The position numbers and the translations under genes are program-made. Positions 35,632-47,557 of a stretch of 64,000 nucleotides of DNA are shown piece after piece. The number at the start of each line of letters is the position of its first letter. Within the stretch, counting starts at the first letter, position 1. The notes under the pieces are model-generated. The model did not search any database, was not told where the DNA came from, and saw only the letters and a program-made list of their open reading frames with translations. This DNA comes from Ligustrum vulgare (taxonomy: Eukaryota > Streptophyta > Magnoliopsida > Lamiales > Oleaceae). The DNA lies in contig OY743174.1 in NCBI GenBank assembly GCA_963555705.1, forward strand, positions 62,580,234-62,644,233, read 5' to 3'.

Positions 35632-38044
35632 ACATTTGATAGCAAAAGATATGAAGAGATAACTAAAAGAATCTTAGACTTACAATAAAAATATGTATTT
35701 CATGAAGGATTCTTACGAATACTACCTAGGATAAACAAAACAATTGTAAGTATGAATTATAAAGAAATCCTAATTAACATAAAAGATGTAATGGGAAAAA
35801 TCAGAATCCCAATAATTACTAAAGAATGGGTAAAACAAAAATTATCCAATATCCCAGAAAATATTAGGAAAAAGTTAAAATGTATTGAAATTGGAGGAAT
35901 CCAAGTAATGATTAAAGGATTCTTTAGAGAATGTATGAATATACATATTGAGATTTATTGCATGGATAACAGAATCTTACAAGATCCTATAGATGTTCTA
36001 TTAGGAACTGTTGTAGGAAATCTAGTTTATTGGAATATAATATTTACAGTAAAACCAAATTATGCAATCTCGATAACAGATGAAAATTGTTGAGTGTATT
36101 TTACATGCATATTTCATATATTTTTTGTGGTACTTTTCGAGTAATTTGGACAAATACCTATCGAATTGTGCATATTTTGTGGTTAAATAGGTTCAACATT
36201 CAAATACATGGAGAAAGTACAAGAAATGAGCTAACTGGATGAATAATTGAAGAAATTGAGGAGAAAATAGTCAAATCCTTCAAAGAGTCAAAGTTTGGGG
36301 ACCAAATTCTCACTTTCAAAAAGTTGTGGATATCATGTGCAATTGATCAAAGGACTAAATTGCAAGTTTTCAAAGTTGACGGACTCAAATGCATTTTTGG
36401 AAGGGCTCAATTGAAAGAAATCGGAAACTTTGGGGACCAAGTTGATCTGCATTGAAAGTTGGAGGACCCAATTGCAAATCATTGAAGCACGGAGCTGCAA
36501 AATCGCGCCCAGGTGAACCACGCGATCGCATGGCTCTAACAAGTCGCGTTCGCAAATCAGGTCAAAAATTCAAGCAGAGAGTTTTCAGCTCAACCACATA
36601 ATCACGAGGCTTTCATCCACGCGATCACGTGGTCAAAAATTTGAACGTTATTTTGGGCCGACTCGGTGCCACCCGGTTAGGCCCAAACGCTGAAGGACGC
36701 TGATCTACGTGAAATTGGGTGTTTTTTGTGCAATTTTGGCTAGGGTTCAAACACTTTTCACTCCACTTTCACCCCAAAACTCATTTTCTCTCATTTTGTT
36801 CTTCATTTTCTTTGTTTTTATCTTGTAATTTCTACTGTAATTAGTTAGGTTAGTTAATGAATGTTGATTTAGGGGAGAAATACCTACAACATTGTGGAGG
36901 AACATTGATGTTTTGAAGCACTAACTATTGTTGAAGGGAAGTTTTCTTGTTAATCTTCATATTTCTTCATATATTTTAATCTATTGTTGAAATGATGTAT
37001 TTAATTCTTGAATTTCATTGTTATTTCATCATGGGCTAAACTATTTTGTGTTGGGATGATTGATGAAGCTTGACCTAGCTTACTTGATTTTAATACTTGT
37101 ATTAAGAATTTAGGCTATTTATTATTATGTACATTTATTGTTGTATTTATTGACTTGCATTTATTGTGGCCACATTTATACTTGAATTTCATGGGATGTG
37201 CAATTATTGAGAAATTGTTGTGTATTCTAGATCAATACAATATTTGCTCTAGGTTCTTGTTTATAATAGAGATATACCTAAAACCTTAGATGATCCATTG
37301 AGTTATTTTCACAAATGTTTAATGCAATTGGTGTGTTTTTAATCAATATAGAGATATAGTAGGTTAATTCCACTAATTATGGTTGATTTCACTCGAGAGA
37401 GGTAATTAGCTAAGCTTGGAAAATCGGGTCAACATGATTTATAAATTGCATTTCTATTTGCTTGTTGAGAATTCGATTAGGTAATGGTCAAGTGGAATCA
37501 AGAATCCCAACACTCCTTTATCATCTATTTATCACCATTTTCTAGTTATTTACTTACAATTGTAATTTTTAGCTCTAGTATTAAATCATTTCCAAAAACA
37601 AAACTTTATTGTGTGTAATCCTTGGTTAAATTAATTAAAACTAGGGTGTAATTGAAATAGACAATCCTTGTGGGATCGATAAACCAAACTCATTTAGTCC
37701 ACTATCACTTGTATGCGATACGTGCACTTGCGGTGTGTTTCTAGCGAACAAAAATATAGACCAAAGTTTCAATCTCTATTATAGAATTGAAAACTTGAAA
37801 ATGTTACATAAAAGTAAGGCTATTAGTATAAGTATAAAATCAATATTTGCTTTTAGTACCAGCCATCGTAGCAATTTAAGGAAAATAATAGATAACATAA
37901 TGATACACAAAGATTTTGATGAATTGGCATAGTATATTCCACCTAGAAATTATAAGGAACATGAAGTTACAATACCAGAACAAATAATGCTTGATTTTCA
38001 CAAATAAGCTAAAGAAATTAATTCTGAAGGAAGAATAATACAAA
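35632..38044 (+). pseudogene. Pararetrovirus movement protein, broken and interrupted
   Basis: A frame with stops before its first ATG (35752), then open to the insertion of solo LTR B at 36088, and resuming in the same frame at about 37756. The segment around 35880-36060, with IGGIQVMIKGFFRE and then DVLLGTVVGN, matches the core of caulimovirid movement proteins of the 30K superfamily, which carry virus through plasmodesmata. A stop at 37930 and others follow. Solo LTR B plus its duplication is 1668 bp, a multiple of three, which is why the frame is kept. The gene cannot make a complete product. Confidence 0.75.
36088..37750 (+). mobile_element. Solo LTR B, 1663 bp
   Basis: Starts TGTTGAGTG and ends GCGAACA (inverted ends TGTT/AACA), with the 5 bp duplication AAAAT at 36083-36087 and 37751-37755. 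Near its 3' end is TCCTTGTGGGATCGAT, followed by GCACTTGCGGT, wording typical of some plant LTR ends. No internal region or second LTR is present, so it is a solo LTR left by recombination. It splits the viral movement-protein gene. Confidence 0.92.
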
Positions 38045-38054
38045 AAAAGGTAGT

Positions 38055-40568
38055 GTGAGACTACAAGGAGAAAATATTATTGCAAGATTCCCACCTAGAG
38101 GAAATATTAACATAGAACGACTTAAAAACCAAAGTACTGATGAACCGGCAAGCTCACAATATTATATCAGGACTAGATATATCAACCAAGAAGATATCAA
38201 AAATAATCTTCTTGTCCTTATAGATACAGGAGCAGATAAAAATCATGTAGATGCTAAATTTGTTAGCCACCTACAAGATTATGAGTTACCACAAAAATAT
38301 GTTTTTAAAGACTACTTAGGACATAACCTTGAAATAAAAAGATATCTGAGTTTTCCTCTCATAATAATAGGGAAAAATCAAGATGAACATAAAACAGAAA
38401 TAATCTTATATAAAGATGATAATTATGGACTTAGCCAAACACCTATATTACTAGGAATGAGTTTTCTTGGAAAGTAAGCCCTTACGAGATATGTCAAGGA
38501 TATATAAAAATTATACTTGAATGAAACCCAGTTATTATACCAAGGATAGATGAAAATATGAGATCATTGTTACCATAGAAAGGATAATAAATACCAATCC
38601 CATGAGTCCATATATTGAAGTTATACTCAATTTAAAAAATTATTGTAAAATAAAATTTCATACTTATTTAGATACAGGAAAGACTATAAGCCTTTGCTTA
38701 CCAAATGTACTACCATCTGAATATAGGAAATATGACTCAAAGAAAGTTGTAACTGCTACGACAACAGGAGAAAACAAGATAATATATAGCAAATATGCTA
38801 CACAAATACCTTTTCTGATATCTCTTAGAGAAGTGTTCATTGATAATATATATATGTCAACTACAATTGGATGTGATATTTTGCTAGGACAAAATTTCCT
38901 ATTAAAATATGCACATTTTACTCAATTTATTGATAAATATATGTTCACAATACCTTGTGCACACAAGATATTTACACATAGAATCACAAGAGCCGTAAGC
39001 ATAGCTTACAAAGAAATTAATCATCAGAGCTCCTCAACCCAGCGTGGTGGATGTTGGAGTACAGAAAAATTTAAACCAATTAATGTGCTAAAAATGAAAG
39101 TAGAAGATAAGTTAGAAAAACTTAGAAAATAAATTTCTGGAACTTATTCTGAAAACCCATTAGAAAAATGGGATACAGATAAAGTTAAAGCCAAGATAGA
39201 GCTTATAAAACCATATCTGTAGTAAGAGTTAAACCAATGAATTACAGTGTTGAAGACCAAGAGGAATTTAAAGTCCAAATAAAAGAATTATTAGAAGCCA
39301 AACTAATTAGGCCTAGTAAAAGTCCACATAGTAGTCCAGCATTTGTGGTTAGAAAACATAGTGAAATAAAAGGAGGAAAAGCCAGAACGGTGATTAACTA
39401 TAAAAGGCTAAATAAAGTAACAAAATTTGATGGATATTACTTGCCAAATAAGGACATCCTTATTAAACAAGTACAAAACAAGAAGATATTTTCAAAATTC
39501 GATTGTAAATCAGGATTTTGGCAAATTATGCTCACATAAGATAGCAAACCTTTAACATCATTTTGCACACCTAATCCTCTAGGCCAGTTTGAATGGAATG
39601 TAATGCCATTTGGATTGAAAAATACACCACAGATATTTAAAAGAAGAATGGATGAGGTAATAAAACCTATTACTCATTTTTGTATTGTCTACATAGATGA
39701 TTTACTTATTCATTCAAAAGATATGAATGAACATATTGAACATCTTGAAATGTTTTGTTATATCATGAAAAAATATGGTATTATACTTTCTCAAAAGAAA
39801 GCTGAAATAGCAAAAATAGAGATAGAATTTCTTGGACTACTTATAAAAGAAGGAGAATTGCAACTGCAATCTCATATTGGTGAAAAACTTCAAGATTTTC
39901 CTAAAGAAATCAAAGATAAAAAACATTTACAAAGTTTTCTCGGTATACTAAATTATGCTGAAAGATTTATTGAAAATTGTGCCAAATTAAAAATTTACTT
40001 TCTTCCAAAATTAAGGGAAAATGTAATGTGGTCTTGGAATGAACAAGATCGCAAAAACATCAGGAAGGTAAAAGATGAATTAAAAAATCTACCAAAACTT
40101 ATTATTCCACAGGAAGAAGATTTATTTATCCTTGAAACTGACACTTCAGATAATTACTGGGGAGCAATACTTAAGGTAAAAAAGAATCATAAAGAATATA
40201 AATGTGAAAATAATTGTTCTTGTCCGTAAATACTTGCAGGATATACATCAGGAACATTCAAAGATGTTGAAACGAGGTATGAAACAAATAGGAAAGAGCT
40301 CATTGTTGTGAAGCGAGGAGCACAAAAATATGAAGATTACTTGCTACAAAAAAAGTTCTTGATTAGAACTGATAATACACAAGTTAAAGCATTTCTAAAA
40401 AATAATGTTAATCCATCTATTGCCAATAGATACATTATCAGAATCCAGATATGGTTTTCATATTTCAAGTTTGATATTGAATATATTAAAGGACAATCTA
40501 ATTTTCTTCCTGATTATCTTAGCAGAGATGGAGCTGAAGGAATTAAAGACAAAAGTCTAGATACTTGA
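38055..40568 (+). pseudogene. Pararetrovirus protease, reverse transcriptase and RNase H, broken
   Basis: Protease-like: LIDTGADKNHVDAKF near 38218, and a second DTG-containing segment near 38664 in another frame. Reverse transcriptase: 39237-40229, with FSKFDCKSGFWQI, MPFGLKNTPQIF and YIDDLLIHSK holding the two catalytic aspartates. RNase H: LETDTSDNYWGAI near 40132, then RTDNTQVKAF and a final FDIEYIKGQSNFLPDYLSR. These wordings are caulimovirid rather than Ty3/gypsy, and no integrase follows. In-frame stops lie at 39537 and 40227, and frame changes at about 38480 and 39135, so no full polymerase can be made. The protein normally copies pregenomic RNA into DNA. Confidence 0.92.
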
Positions 40569-40584
40569 ACTTAAAGTCTTTTGT

Positions 40585-41739
40585 TTGGAAATGCAAATTC
40601 AAAATATACAAGAAAGCCTTCTAGGCAGTACCAAGATAGCCCATTCGGCAGAAAATACTTGTACAAAGTCTAATAACCCTTCACCTGGTCTTATGAATAC
40701 TAGCGCTCTTCCCGAGGATAAAGGGAAAGACAAGATAATATTAGGAATCCCTTCACAGGAAAAAATTAATCCTAATATTTGTACTGAAAATATGGAAACG
40801 GATACAAAGCCTTCATTCAAGAAGGATAATTAAGATACCAAGAAGGTTATGGAAACCTCTTCACAAAGGAATGAAATTGATTCCAAAACCCGTATTGAGC
40901 AAATAAATCCAAAAGATGTGGTAAAAGTTTGCCACGAACAAAAATTACCAAACAAAGATAACTATGAAGAAGTTATCTTCTTTATTGTTATTTTGAATAT
41001 ACTGTCAAATTGGTATCTCAAAGTAGGGAAATGGATGAAGACCCTACACTATGGAAAATACAACAAAATAAATTTCTATCCAGGAGCGCCAGCTAATTGG
41101 GTTTAAAATTGTTTTGAACTAGGGAATATACTCTGCATATATCCAAGCAAAGATCTAAGAAAAATTTCACAACTTCCCATAGATGTTAAAAAGACAGTTC
41201 GAAGATTTACTGAAGTTATCAAAAGTACGAACATATATATCCGATTCTTTTCAGCCACAATGGAATGGGATAAATATGAAGGAACAATGATCCCATCATT
41301 TCATCGTATCAAGATAGGGATCACAAACCAATACTTCTTACCAACTAGCCAAAAAGTTGTTAAGAATGGATATGAAGATATTGTTAACATGATTTCATAC
41401 AGAAGAGCTAAAGGATATAAAGAAATATTTGATAATTTAAGTCAAGTTATTTCTGAAAAAGAAAAAATTTGGTTATATCCTTCAGATAATCATGTAATCT
41501 AATCCAATGCAAGATTGCCATATAAAGAAATAGATATTTGTGAATTGGACCACCTACTTGAGAAAATTATTATCAATGAAGTAAGTGGAAGTGAAACTAT
41601 GCACAAAGAGCTATACAAGATAATGTGGAACCATCCAGAGCATATGTGTGAACATTGTCTTGTTAAAGATATGAGCCATGCTGATCTCGATAGTACAAAA
41701 TTCCCTTCAGAGTTCTTTGACTCAAGGATGGAAAAATAA
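40585..41739 (+). pseudogene. Pararetrovirus ORF4, possible transactivator position
   Basis: One frame of 385 codons, including its terminal stop, is broken only by stops at 40831, 41104 and 41500. It follows the RNase H end by 16 bases. In related viruses the gene here is the translational transactivator/inclusion-body protein, but I see no motif that proves this. The N-terminal third is rich in S, N, K and P; the middle has aromatic residues (KINFYPGAPANWV); the end has HPEHMCEHCLVKD. Function is inferred from position only. Confidence 0.55.
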
Positions 41740-42778
41740 AGCTGTCAAATAGTGACCCTTTATCACTACTTTAATAAAGTCATTTATTAAAGAAAAACTG
41801 CTATGACAAAGACCCTTCACTCACTACTTTAATAAATTCTCTTTATTAAAGAAAAGCTGTGGTGTTTTGTCTCAATCCAGAATATAAATTGTCACGAAGC
41901 CAGCTAGCAAACATTAAGTGGTTGATGACTACTCAACAAGAAATTTATTGCAGAAGAGATAAGATTCATGTCTGGTCACCAAAAAGGAGAGGAGGAAAAT
42001 AATCCAGGACCTCTATAAAAGGGGGAAGAGATTAAGTGAAGGCATCCCGAAATATATGAGTCAAGCACTTGTACTCTTTTATTCAAAAACTTGTTTACAC
42101 CACTTGTATTCAAGAAAAGTATTGGTAGATAGTTTGAAGATATCAAAGCTTGAAATAAGGTAATCACTTAAGGAGTTCTAAACTTCATAAGGTGAGTACC
42201 AAAGGTGTCGTATGTAGTTTGCAGTATGTATAATATCAATCTATGAATAAAATGATGTTTGAGTTTTTATCTAAGCTTTCTTAAAAAGGTTTTCGTTAAG
42301 TTTCTCATGACCCTCGGTAGTATTGATATTTTCCAAAATGAGTTTTCTTCTTTGAAGAATCTGTTGCTCAGCAAAAATCCCGTCAGCTTTTTGATGTGTT
42401 GTGGTGTTTTGGGATAATACTCGAGCTTTGTTTCAGTTTTAAAACTTGTTTTTAAAACATGTAGTTTTGGAAAAGTTCTAAGTAAGGTCTTTCTGAAAGG
42501 AGTCGAGATAGGGGTGAAAATAGAGACTCTGAATAATGTGATATAGAGTGAGAAGTGCAACCTTGATTGAAAAACTTTTTGCGGAAGCAGTTGTGGACCC
42601 AATTTATTAAAAAACATCTAATATTCTTTCGATTCAAAGAATTGATTGAGTACATGCAAGGCAGCCATAGGACGACACTGGAGGGAAAACCTGCTTGTTT
42701 CTATTTGATTACTGTAAGCTTACTTACTGTCATTTACATACTTTGATTACATGCTTTTAATCATATGCTTCCACGTGC
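41740..42778 (+). promoter_or_regulatory. Pararetrovirus promoter and leader region
   Basis: Follows the last viral ORF. It holds two perfect hairpins (41769-41792 and 41827-41851), then a TATA box, CTATAAAAG, at 42013-42021 and about 730 bp of leader with no long frame. Caulimovirids have one large intergenic region with a 35S-type promoter and a long structured leader, which fits. I did not find a primer-binding site in this leader. Confidence 0.7.
41769..41851. repeat. Two tandem perfect inverted repeats upstream of the viral TATA box
   Basis: CTTTAATAAA/TTTATTAAAG arms (10 bp, perfect) with loops GTCA and TTCTC, repeated at a 58 bp period. The AATAAA within each arm could also act as a polyadenylation signal. 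Confidence 0.9.
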
Positions 42779-43114
42779 TTGTTATTTTTAATTATGAACA
42801 ATGATGATAGAGAAGATATTAAGAGACTTAGAATAGTTAAAGATAATACATTTGATTTAAGATCCAGAGAAATAGAAAAACTTCTCATAGAATTAAAACA
42901 AGAAAATAATCAAGAAAAGTGGAAAAAAATACTAAATACCATCAGATATCATCAGTACGAACAATAACAACATCTAATTTGGTTACAAGAAAATACTGAA
43001 ATTAGGTTCCCAGGTTTAGTTTTACGAACCATAGACCAAGAAAATAGAATAGTTAGACATAATCATGACCAACCTGATCGTTTGAATTTATGAACACTTC
43101 ACAAGCATCTAGAG

Positions 43115-43275
43115 GTGGCAATGGGCCGAGCCGGCTCGGCCCATGGCTCGGATTGCTCGGCTCGTCAAACAGACGAGCCGAGCAACGAGCTCACGAGCCG
43201 AGCCTAGGCTCGGCTCGTTTGACCGGGGCCGAGCTCGGCTTGGCCCACGAGCCGCGAGCTCGGCTCATTGAGCTC

Positions 43276-43282
<7 letters not shown>
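43115..43282. repeat. hAT subterminal repeats, left end
   Basis: Many direct and inverted copies of GAGCCGAGC/GCTCGGCTC in a GC-rich block inside otherwise AT-rich DNA; such motifs are commonly transposase binding sites in hAT elements. Confidence 0.85.

Positions 43283-43335
<53 letters not shown>
43283..43335. repeat. (TG)n(TA)n microsatellite
   Basis: A short TG run followed by about 45 bp of TA repeats, just inside the hAT left subterminal region. Confidence 0.9.
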
Positions 43336-43339
<4 letters not shown>

Positions 43340-43929
43340 TTATTTTATTAAGCCCCTCTTACCGTCTTATCTTACGTTGATTTAGTCGACAATCGAATCG
43401 ATAGCTAAAATATTTGAAATCTTGAATACTAATATATTTAATATTATTGATATAAATTCTTAATTAGTTATAAGTTATAAGTTATAAATATAAGTATAAT
43501 ATTAATAACTAATAAGTAATAAGTTATGTATTAAATAAATTATTAATAACTTAATAAGTAAAAAAAACAATGTTTGTTAGTTATTATTAGAGAATTAAAT
43601 TGAAAGTCGAAATGATTAATTATAATTTATAAGTTTATAACGTAAATAAAAACTTGTTAAAATAATCAAATATCCAATTATAATTTGAAAAGACAAAAAC
43701 TAAAATGAAGTAAATAAATTAAAATTTAAAAGGTTAAAAAATAAAATTAAACCCTCTTCCTTTTTTCCAGGCTTGGGACCGGCTACTAAATAGTCTTAAT
43801 TGAATATTCTAGTAGACGGAGTTAAAATTGTACACGAACAATTTGTTACGTGTACAATTTTTGTTTTGAAATCAAAATTTTATTTTATTTTATATGTATA
43901 ATAAAGAAATTGAAAATGTAAAGTTAAAT

Positions 43930-46159
43930 ATCATTTACCTGACTGCACACTTATGTTGTATGCGTAAATCACCGTCTTGCCAATCTTTAACACACATCAA
44001 CGCTTCCAAAATATCTTCTTTGAGTCGACTCCTGATTCTGACAAAACCCGTTTACCTGCACTAAAAGCAGACTCCGAAGCTACCGTGCTAACCAGAGGTG
44101 TTTGTAGATCTTTCGCAATAGCGGAAATAATCGGATATTTTCATTCGTTTGTTCGCCAATAATGAAGTAAATCAAATTCTAAAGAATTAATAAACTCCAC
44201 ATTTCTAAGTAGGTCTTGTCCAAAATAAATTCTCAATTCTTCAGGTATTTGAAGTGAACCTGATTCGTTGATACTAGAACTAGAAGACATACGGTAAGAA
44301 GAAGTTCGTTGTACTTGACTTATTTCTTCCATTAAATTGTATAATTATACTTCGTCTCCAAGTGTAGTCAGTAGTGTCACGTGATGGTGCAGATTGTGTA
44401 TGACTAACAGTAGTTCCTAATCGTGCAGCATATACAGTATACATGTTTACTAACGTGCTCTCTAAATTATTATAAGTGATAGGTTTATCCAAAATCAATG
44501 AGCTATTGATTTTTGAAACAAGAATTTTTGTACCCTTTAAATTGAAACGTGGGTCCATTATCCATGCTAAGGGAAATAACATAGGTAAATCTTCTCAATA
44601 TTTTCTAAATTTTATTTCCATAGCAATTATCATTTCAATAAAAAATGAGTCATATCTATATCTGTAAAAAGTTCTTGCAATAATATAAAGATGTTCAAGA
44701 ACTCTTGAACTAGTTGGGTAATATACCCCAGATAATATGTTGGTTGAATCGTAAAAATTTGTTAAAATTTTTTTCACTTTAAAAGCAGCTTCCTAATCCG
44801 ATTCTATTAATAGAGGATCATTATCTTTTTTAAGTGTTCTACTGTTATAATATTCAATTATTATGTGTTCATAACCTTTGCATGATTTAAATAACAAATA
44901 TGTGGAGTTCCACCTATGGCCTACGTCGGTGATAAATTTCTTAGAATCTAAATTGTATTGTGAACACATTGTTTCAAAATATTGTTTTCTACTCGGTGAT
45001 ATGGTTATGTATACTATAGCATCTCTAATTTTATCCATTTCCTCTTTAATATGTTTCAAGCCATCTTGAACAATTAAATTTAAAATGTGACATACACATC
45101 TAACATGGAATAAGAAATCACCAAAATTCGGATTAAGAATTCTACATAATTTATCTACTACATGCTTATTTACACTAACATTATCGAAAGTAAATGATCG
45201 AATTTTATTTTTAAAGCCATATTCTCTAACAATATAAAGTATAGCATTAAATATGTTGGTTGCGTTATGAGAAAATTCTAGAATTTTAAAAGTAATAATT
45301 TTTTTTATGCATAACCCAAAGTGGGTCAATGTAGTGTGCAGTTGCAGCAATATAACATTTTTTGTTAATACCTTCCCAAAGATCGAAAGTAAAAGAAATA
45401 ACACCACCATAGTTATTTAAATCGACTATTAATTGTTTCTTAGTTTTAAGATAATATTGTATTGTATCAGAACGTAGAGTGTTTCGAGTAATACCTTGGT
45501 ACTTGAGTTGAAGATAACGCTTGATGTATATAACAAAGTGCTCGTTGTCCACTATGCTTAGTGGCAACTCTGCCCCGCAACGAATTGAACCATCCCAGTT
45601 CGATTATCTGCTTTGGAATACATCCAATTTGAAAGTGTTGTAGATCCCGCTCCAGAACCACTAGCGACCGATGAACCAAATTGTAGTTGACTTCGATTTG
45701 GATCAACGAACCCGTGCTTGGGCTGACACTTGCGATAGTGACGGTTGAGGTGTGTAGTACCAATCCCCTTTGCCCATGCCAATTGTTGTACACAATATTT
45801 GCACACAACTTTGAATTCAGCTTTTCCTTCAATTTTTTCCCCATTGCGACTAATTTAAAGTGATCCCAACACTTTGAAGTTGGCTTCTTACCTTTTCTAG
45901 CTTTTCTTTTTCCTCTTGCGTCGGGAATATCGGGATCATTTTGTAAGATTTGAACATCCACATCTTCTTCAATATCATCTAAATCGATTCGCTGATTTAA
46001 TGGATCTTCTTCAATATTGTCGAGAATTGGTACGTCTTTGAGACCGGAAAATTGATCATCGAAATAAGTGTGAGATTTTGGTGTTGAGTCATCATTCCCC
46101 CCAAATCTCGGTGGATCATCGAACAATTCATTAATAAATTTTCGGCTGCTGGGATCCAT
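43930..46159 (-). pseudogene. hAT transposase (BED finger, Ac-like), broken
   Basis: Read from 46159 leftwards: an acidic N-terminus; a basic KRKARKGKK stretch; a BED zinc finger whose parts (SKCWDHF, CKYC, GTTHLNRHYRKC) lie in two frames near 45885-45730; then NTLRSDTI and ISFTFDLWEGINKKCY; FTFDNVSVNKHVV; RCVCHILNLIVQDGL; and DVGHRWNSTYLLFKSC near 44900-45420. The C-terminal dimerisation region (ASESAFSAGKRVLSE near 44040-44090, then ALMCVKDWQDGD) is also recognisable. At least three frame changes and a stop near 44793 break the gene. A complete protein would cut and paste the element; this copy cannot. The two halves of the BED finger are shifted by an indel near 45800. Confidence 0.93.
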
Positions 46160-46639
46160 TCTTTTGTATGTGATGTGGTGTGGAAAATTTGAAATATAAA
46201 ATAAAATATGTGTAATTGAGAGATGTAATGAAATATTGAAATTGAAATATCAAATATATAACTAATAGATATTGAAATTGAAATATCAAACTGGTAGTAT
46301 ATTTGTAATGTAGGTAAAAAATATAAATGTTGTAGAGTAGAGGAAGAGAAAAATGTAGTGTTAGTGTAGATCAATAAGAATTAGAGTAGAGAGTTGTATG
46401 TAATGTAGTAGATGTAGTGTAGTAAAATTGTAGAAAAAAATTAGTGTAGTATTTATAGGGTAAAATTAAGAAAAAAAATTAAAAAAGTGACCGTTCTGGT
46501 CACTTTTTGCTGGTGACCGTTCTGGTCAAGTGACCAGAACGATCACATTACATATATATTTTTTCTCTCTCTCTTAACTCGGTTTTTTTTTTCCTTTTTC
46601 TAAACGTAACAAAACGTTTTTTTCTTTGTTTTCAACGAG

Positions 46640-46800
46640 CCGGCAAGCCGCTCGGCTCGTCGAGCTCGTGGCTCGTGCCAACGAGCCGCTCGTTGAACCG
46701 CGACACGACTCGGCTCGTGGTTCAACGAAGTTGCTTGGCTCTCCCACGAGCTCGTTCATTTTTCGAGCCGAGCTAACGAGTGACTCGACTCGTTTACCAC
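46640..46800. repeat. hAT subterminal repeats, right end
   Basis: GC-rich block with GAGCCGAGC and CGGCTCGT copies, the counterpart of the left subterminal block. Confidence 0.8.
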
Positions 46801-47369
46801 CTCTACAAGCATCCACTTCTAATAATTGTGATAAACTGTATTTGGACGATAAAGATATTTCGTTTTTATTAACTATTATTGAAAAATATCAAGGCATATA
46901 TTTTGCTGAGTCCAAATTAGAAGAAATATATAAAGATATTAATTATGTTTGCATAAATAATATAAGATTTAACTCTGTTTAAACTGCAAAAAATATAAAT
47001 ATAGTTTATAATATATCACTTGAATATAAAGATATAGAAGAAGAAGTTTCAGAAAGAATAATATTAGGATATATAACTAAGCAAGATCATCCAAAAACCT
47101 TTGAAAAATTATCAGAATATAAAAAGTATTTAGAGAAATTGAAAGAATTACGAAAAGTCCGAATAATTAGTCCTAAATTATATCAACCAGAATAAATAAA
47201 GGATATACCTTACAATTTATTCATTAAGGGTAATTTTGACTTTTCAATAGAGGAGTCAATATTACTAAAGTTATTGATTGTCAAGCCTATTTAACTAAAA
47301 ATCCGTATTTATTTAAATATCTTTATCTTTATCTTTTTATATATGTATATATATAATATATAATATAAT

Positions 47370-47557
47370 AGTAGAAGTGAGGAGAGAGAGTCATTTTGAA
47401 GGAAAAATTACATTTAATGACTCTCTCTCTCTCTCCTCACTTCTACTTTTATATAGATAATTTTTATCTTTATATATATAATAATAGTAGAAGTGAAGAG
47501 ATAGAGTCATTTTGGAGTAAAAATTACATTTAATGACTCTCTCTCCTCACTTCTACT
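47370..47557. repeat. Two tandem long hairpins beside Helitron 2
   Basis: AGTAGAAGTGAGGAGAGAGA arms fold back on TCTCTCTCCTCACTTCTACT: hairpin 47370-47447 and a slightly diverged one at 47486-47557. The second ends 10 bases from the Helitron 2 terminus. Confidence 0.9.

Larger units (their letters stand above)
43110..46805 (-). mobile_element. hAT transposon, 3696 bp
   Basis: Terminal inverted repeats TAGAGGTGG/CCACCTCTA and an exact 8 bp target duplication, CAAGCATC, at 43102-43109 and 46806-46813. It carries a broken BED-finger hAT transposase on the minus strand. Both ends are packed with GAGCCGAGC-type subterminal motifs. It interrupts viral sequence. Confidence 0.96.
42779..47200 (+). 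pseudogene. Viral reading frames of a second unit, split by a hAT
   Basis: Downstream of the promoter a lysine- and glutamate-rich frame starts at 42779, with a stop at 42965, and continues to the hAT insertion at 43110. Beyond the hAT (46806 on) an AT-rich, lysine-rich frame of the same character continues to about 47192 with stops. I do not recognise a domain. By position it should be the 5' coding part of a second viral genome copy or terminal redundancy. Similarity ends near 47290, where other repeats begin. Confidence 0.5.
21661..47290 (+). other. Endogenous pararetrovirus locus (Caulimoviridae), split by insertions
   Basis: With the insertions removed, roughly 9 kb of AT-rich plus-strand sequence shows a pararetrovirus in the order short leader frame, primer-binding-like site, coat protein with zinc knuckle, movement protein, protease/reverse transcriptase/RNase H, a further ORF, a 35S-like promoter, and then the start of a second unit. 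Coat protein before movement protein is the order seen in cavemo- and solendoviruses, so the nearest relatives probably lie there; this is inference from order alone. Every viral gene has stops or frameshifts. Three independent elements have landed in it: solo LTR A at 23782, solo LTR B at 36088 and a hAT at 43110. The locus looks dead. Confidence 0.85.

Noticed and set aside
38055..40568. Ty3/gypsy pol as the source of the RT frames
   Set aside because: There is no integrase downstream, RNase H wording is caulimovirid, and a movement-protein core lies upstream.
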